Assembly (NCBI RefSeq): GCF_035978755.1
Contig: NZ_CP108414.1
Location: 6,510,001 to 6,574,000 of the forward strand
Source: Streptomyces sp. NBC_01298
GTDB taxonomy: Bacteria > Actinomycetota > Actinomycetes > Streptomycetales > Streptomycetaceae
DNA: 64,000 nt
Direction of reading: 5' to 3'
Part shown: one piece after another, positions 62,911 to 64,000 of the stretch
How positions within the stretch are numbered: position 1 is the stretch's first letter
Layout of the letters: each line of letters opens with the position of its first letter
Program-made: the position numbers and the translations under genes
Notes under the pieces: model-generated
What the model was told of the DNA's origin: nothing
Database searches by the model: none
The model's input: only the letters and a program-made list of their open reading frames with translations

Positions 62911-63654
62911 TTGATCTACGGCGCAATGAAGTTCTCGATCGGCGGTTCCCTGAAGCTCGCCTTCAGGCCGTGGGTGGAGGGCCTCGAGAACATTCCCGCA
63001 GAGGGGCCGGCGATCCTCGCGAGCAACCACCTGTCCTTCTCCGACTCCTTCTTCCTCCCGGCCGTGCTGGACCGCAAGGTGACCTTCATCGCGAAGGCGG
63101 AGTACTTCACCTCCCCGGGAGTCAAGGGCAAGCTGACGGCCGCCTTCTTCAAGGGCGTCGGCCAGCTCCCGGTGGACCGTTCCGGTGCGCGCGGGGCCGG
63201 CGAGGCCGCCATCAAGAGCGGCATCGACGTCATCGAACGCGGAGAGCTGTTCGGTATTTACCCCGAAGGGACGCGTTCACCCGACGGTCGGCTCTACCGT
63301 GGGAAGCCCGGCGGTCTGGCCCGGGTGGCGCTGGCCACCGGAGCGCCCGTGATCCCCGTCGCGATGATCGACACGGAGAAGATCCAGCCGCCGGGAAAGG
63401 TGGTGCCCAAGCTGATGCGCCCGGGCATCCGGATCGGCAAGCCGCTGGACTTCAGCCGCTACCACGGGATGGACGGGGACCGCTTCATCCTCCGCTCGGT
63501 GACCGACGAGGTCATGTACGAGATCATGAAGCTCTCCGGCCAGGAGTACGTCGACATCTACGCGACGGCCGCCAAGCGCCAGATCGCGGACGCGGAGAAG
63601 GCCGCCGCGAAGAGCGAGAAGGCCGAACCGGCCGTCTCGGACACCGACAAGTAG
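62911..63654 (+). CDS. 1-acyl-glycerol-3-phosphate acyltransferase family (PlsC)
   Basis: This 247-residue membrane-associated acyltransferase has the HX4D motif in NHLSFSDSFFLP, a glycerophosphate-binding FGIYPEGTRSPDG, and GAPVIPVAMI. It would acylate lysophosphatidic acid to phosphatidic acid. It starts at TTG 62911, eight bases after GGAAGG; ATG 62926 is not well placed. It matches Rv2182c. A charged Lys/Ala tail ends the protein. Confidence 0.92.
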   Translation: MIYGAMKFSIGGSLKLAFRPWVEGLENIPAEGPAILASNHLSFSDSFFLPAVLDRKVTFIAKAEYFTSPGVKGKLTAAFFKGVGQLPVDRSGARGAGEAAIKSGIDVIERGELFGIYPEGTRSPDGRLYRGKPGGLARVALATGAPVIPVAMIDTEKIQPPGKVVPKLMRPGIRIGKPLDFSRYHGMDGDRFILRSVTDEVMYEIMKLSGQEYVDIYATAAKRQIADAEKAAAKSEKAEPAVSDTDK

Positions 63655-63660
63655 CAGCAC

Positions 63661-63678
63661 ACGGGCGGGACCGCCCGT
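63661..63678. terminator. Short hairpin between plsC and macS
   Basis: ACGGGCGG and CCGCCCGT enclose GA. It lies just after the PlsC stop and just before the macS ribosome site, so it may be a partial terminator or a translational element. Confidence 0.5.
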
Positions 63679-63692
63679 ACGGGGTGGGGGAA

Positions 63693-64000
63693 ATGGCGAA
63701 GCGCGAGCGCGTCGTGCGCATGTCGGTCGAGCAGCCGCTGTGGCGCGCCCTGACGGCCTACCGGCTGCTCACCATGGTCTACGCGGCCCTGCTGTTCGCC
63801 TCCGCCTACAAGGAGTTCGACCGCCCCTGGATCGCGGTCGCCTACCTGGCCTTCCTGGCCGGCTGGACCCTGGTCACCCTTCCCAAGGTGGCCAACGCCG
63901 CCAGTTGCACCAAGCGGTTCCTGGGCGCCGACCTCACCGTCGCCTGCGTCGGGATCCTGCTCACCCCGCTCGCGGACAGCCACGCACGGGTCACGGGCGG
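63693..64000 (+). CDS. macS: MacS-family sensor histidine kinase, truncated by the window end
   Basis: An ATG at 63693 after GGGGTGGGGGAA opens a frame that runs off the window (102 codons seen). The protein starts MAKRERVVRMSVEQPLW, then has three hydrophobic segments (LLTMVYAALLFASAY, WIAVAYLAFLAGWTLV and LTVACVGILLTPLA). This is the N-terminus of MacS as in S. coelicolor, where MacRS controls morphology and actinorhodin. The kinase core lies outside the window, so the call relies on the N-terminus and position. Confidence 0.75.
   Translation, partial: MAKRERVVRMSVEQPLWRALTAYRLLTMVYAALLFASAYKEFDRPWIAVAYLAFLAGWTLVTLPKVANAASCTKRFLGADLTVACVGILLTPLADSHARVTG

Overview
This window looks like a Streptomyces chromosome. 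It is very G+C-rich, has many GTG and some TTG starts, has GTGA/ATGA gene overlaps, and uses GGAGG-type ribosome binding sites. Its gene order is the actinobacterial respiratory core: ctaCDF, ctaE-qcrCAB, trpD, NlpC/P60 hydrolases, a PimB-like mannosyltransferase, a FadD15-like acyl-CoA ligase, an SRPBCC protein, an ArsA-like ATPase, ROK glucokinase, PlsC and MacS. The right end matches the S. coelicolor glkA-macS neighbourhood and the centre matches its qcr/cta region. Much of the block from the IscA-like gene to plsC is also in the same order as Mycobacterium tuberculosis Rv2182c-Rv2204c (from memory, not searched).

Left part (1-7.2 kb): an apparent five-gene exopolysaccharide locus. It encodes a secreted Agd3-like deacetylase, a PelF-type glycosyltransferase, a roughly 12-TM PelG-like membrane protein, a spherulin-4 (GH135-like) protein and a lipid-anchored GH114-like endo-galactosaminidase. 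The three hydrolytic families are those of the fungal galactosaminogalactan cluster (Agd3, Sph3, Ega3). Here they are combined with the bacterial Pel polymerase, and this is the best candidate for an under-described system in the window.

7.2-20.4 kb: an orphan NarL-type histidine kinase; a rhomboid-like membrane protein coupled to an MprF/LysX-type lysyltransferase-like protein; cobalamin lower-ligand genes cobU (with an extra metallo-beta-lactamase-like domain), cobT and cobS; a methyltransferase; a DUF3043 protein; the PspA-PspAA membrane-stress pair; a conserved membrane protein; an orphan NarL-type response regulator; and an intact IS5-family element inserted exactly at the stop codon of that regulator.

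20.4-30.2 kb: an AcrB/SwrC-like RND transporter, nadA, an IscA/ErpA-type Fe-S carrier, an unknown membrane-anchored protein, a 72-aa protein, a PfkB/AdoK-like kinase, and a cysteine desulfurase fused to a TusA domain.

30.2-43.1 kb: aa3 oxidase genes ctaCDF, a lipoprotein L,D-transpeptidase, a degenerate stand-alone receiver, and ctaE-qcrCAB, which encode the bc1 complex with a diheme cytochrome c. Then come trpD and a SAM-IV riboswitch followed by a six-codon micro-ORF and a SufS-like class V aminotransferase.

43.1-64.0 kb: small conserved genes, a rhomboid protease, a NYN-domain protein, two paralogous NlpC/P60 wall hydrolases (the first behind a possible attenuator), a secreted gluzincin, a PimB-like glycosyltransferase, cholesterol oxidase, the FadD15-like ligase, a phosphoesterase, an SRPBCC protein, an ATPase, DUF5304, glucokinase, an EEP nuclease, an alpha/beta hydrolase, PlsC and the truncated macS. 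Intergenic gaps near 28.7, 50.3, 57.1 and 61.2 kb hold copies of one dispersed inverted-repeat family. No tRNA, rRNA or CRISPR array was seen.
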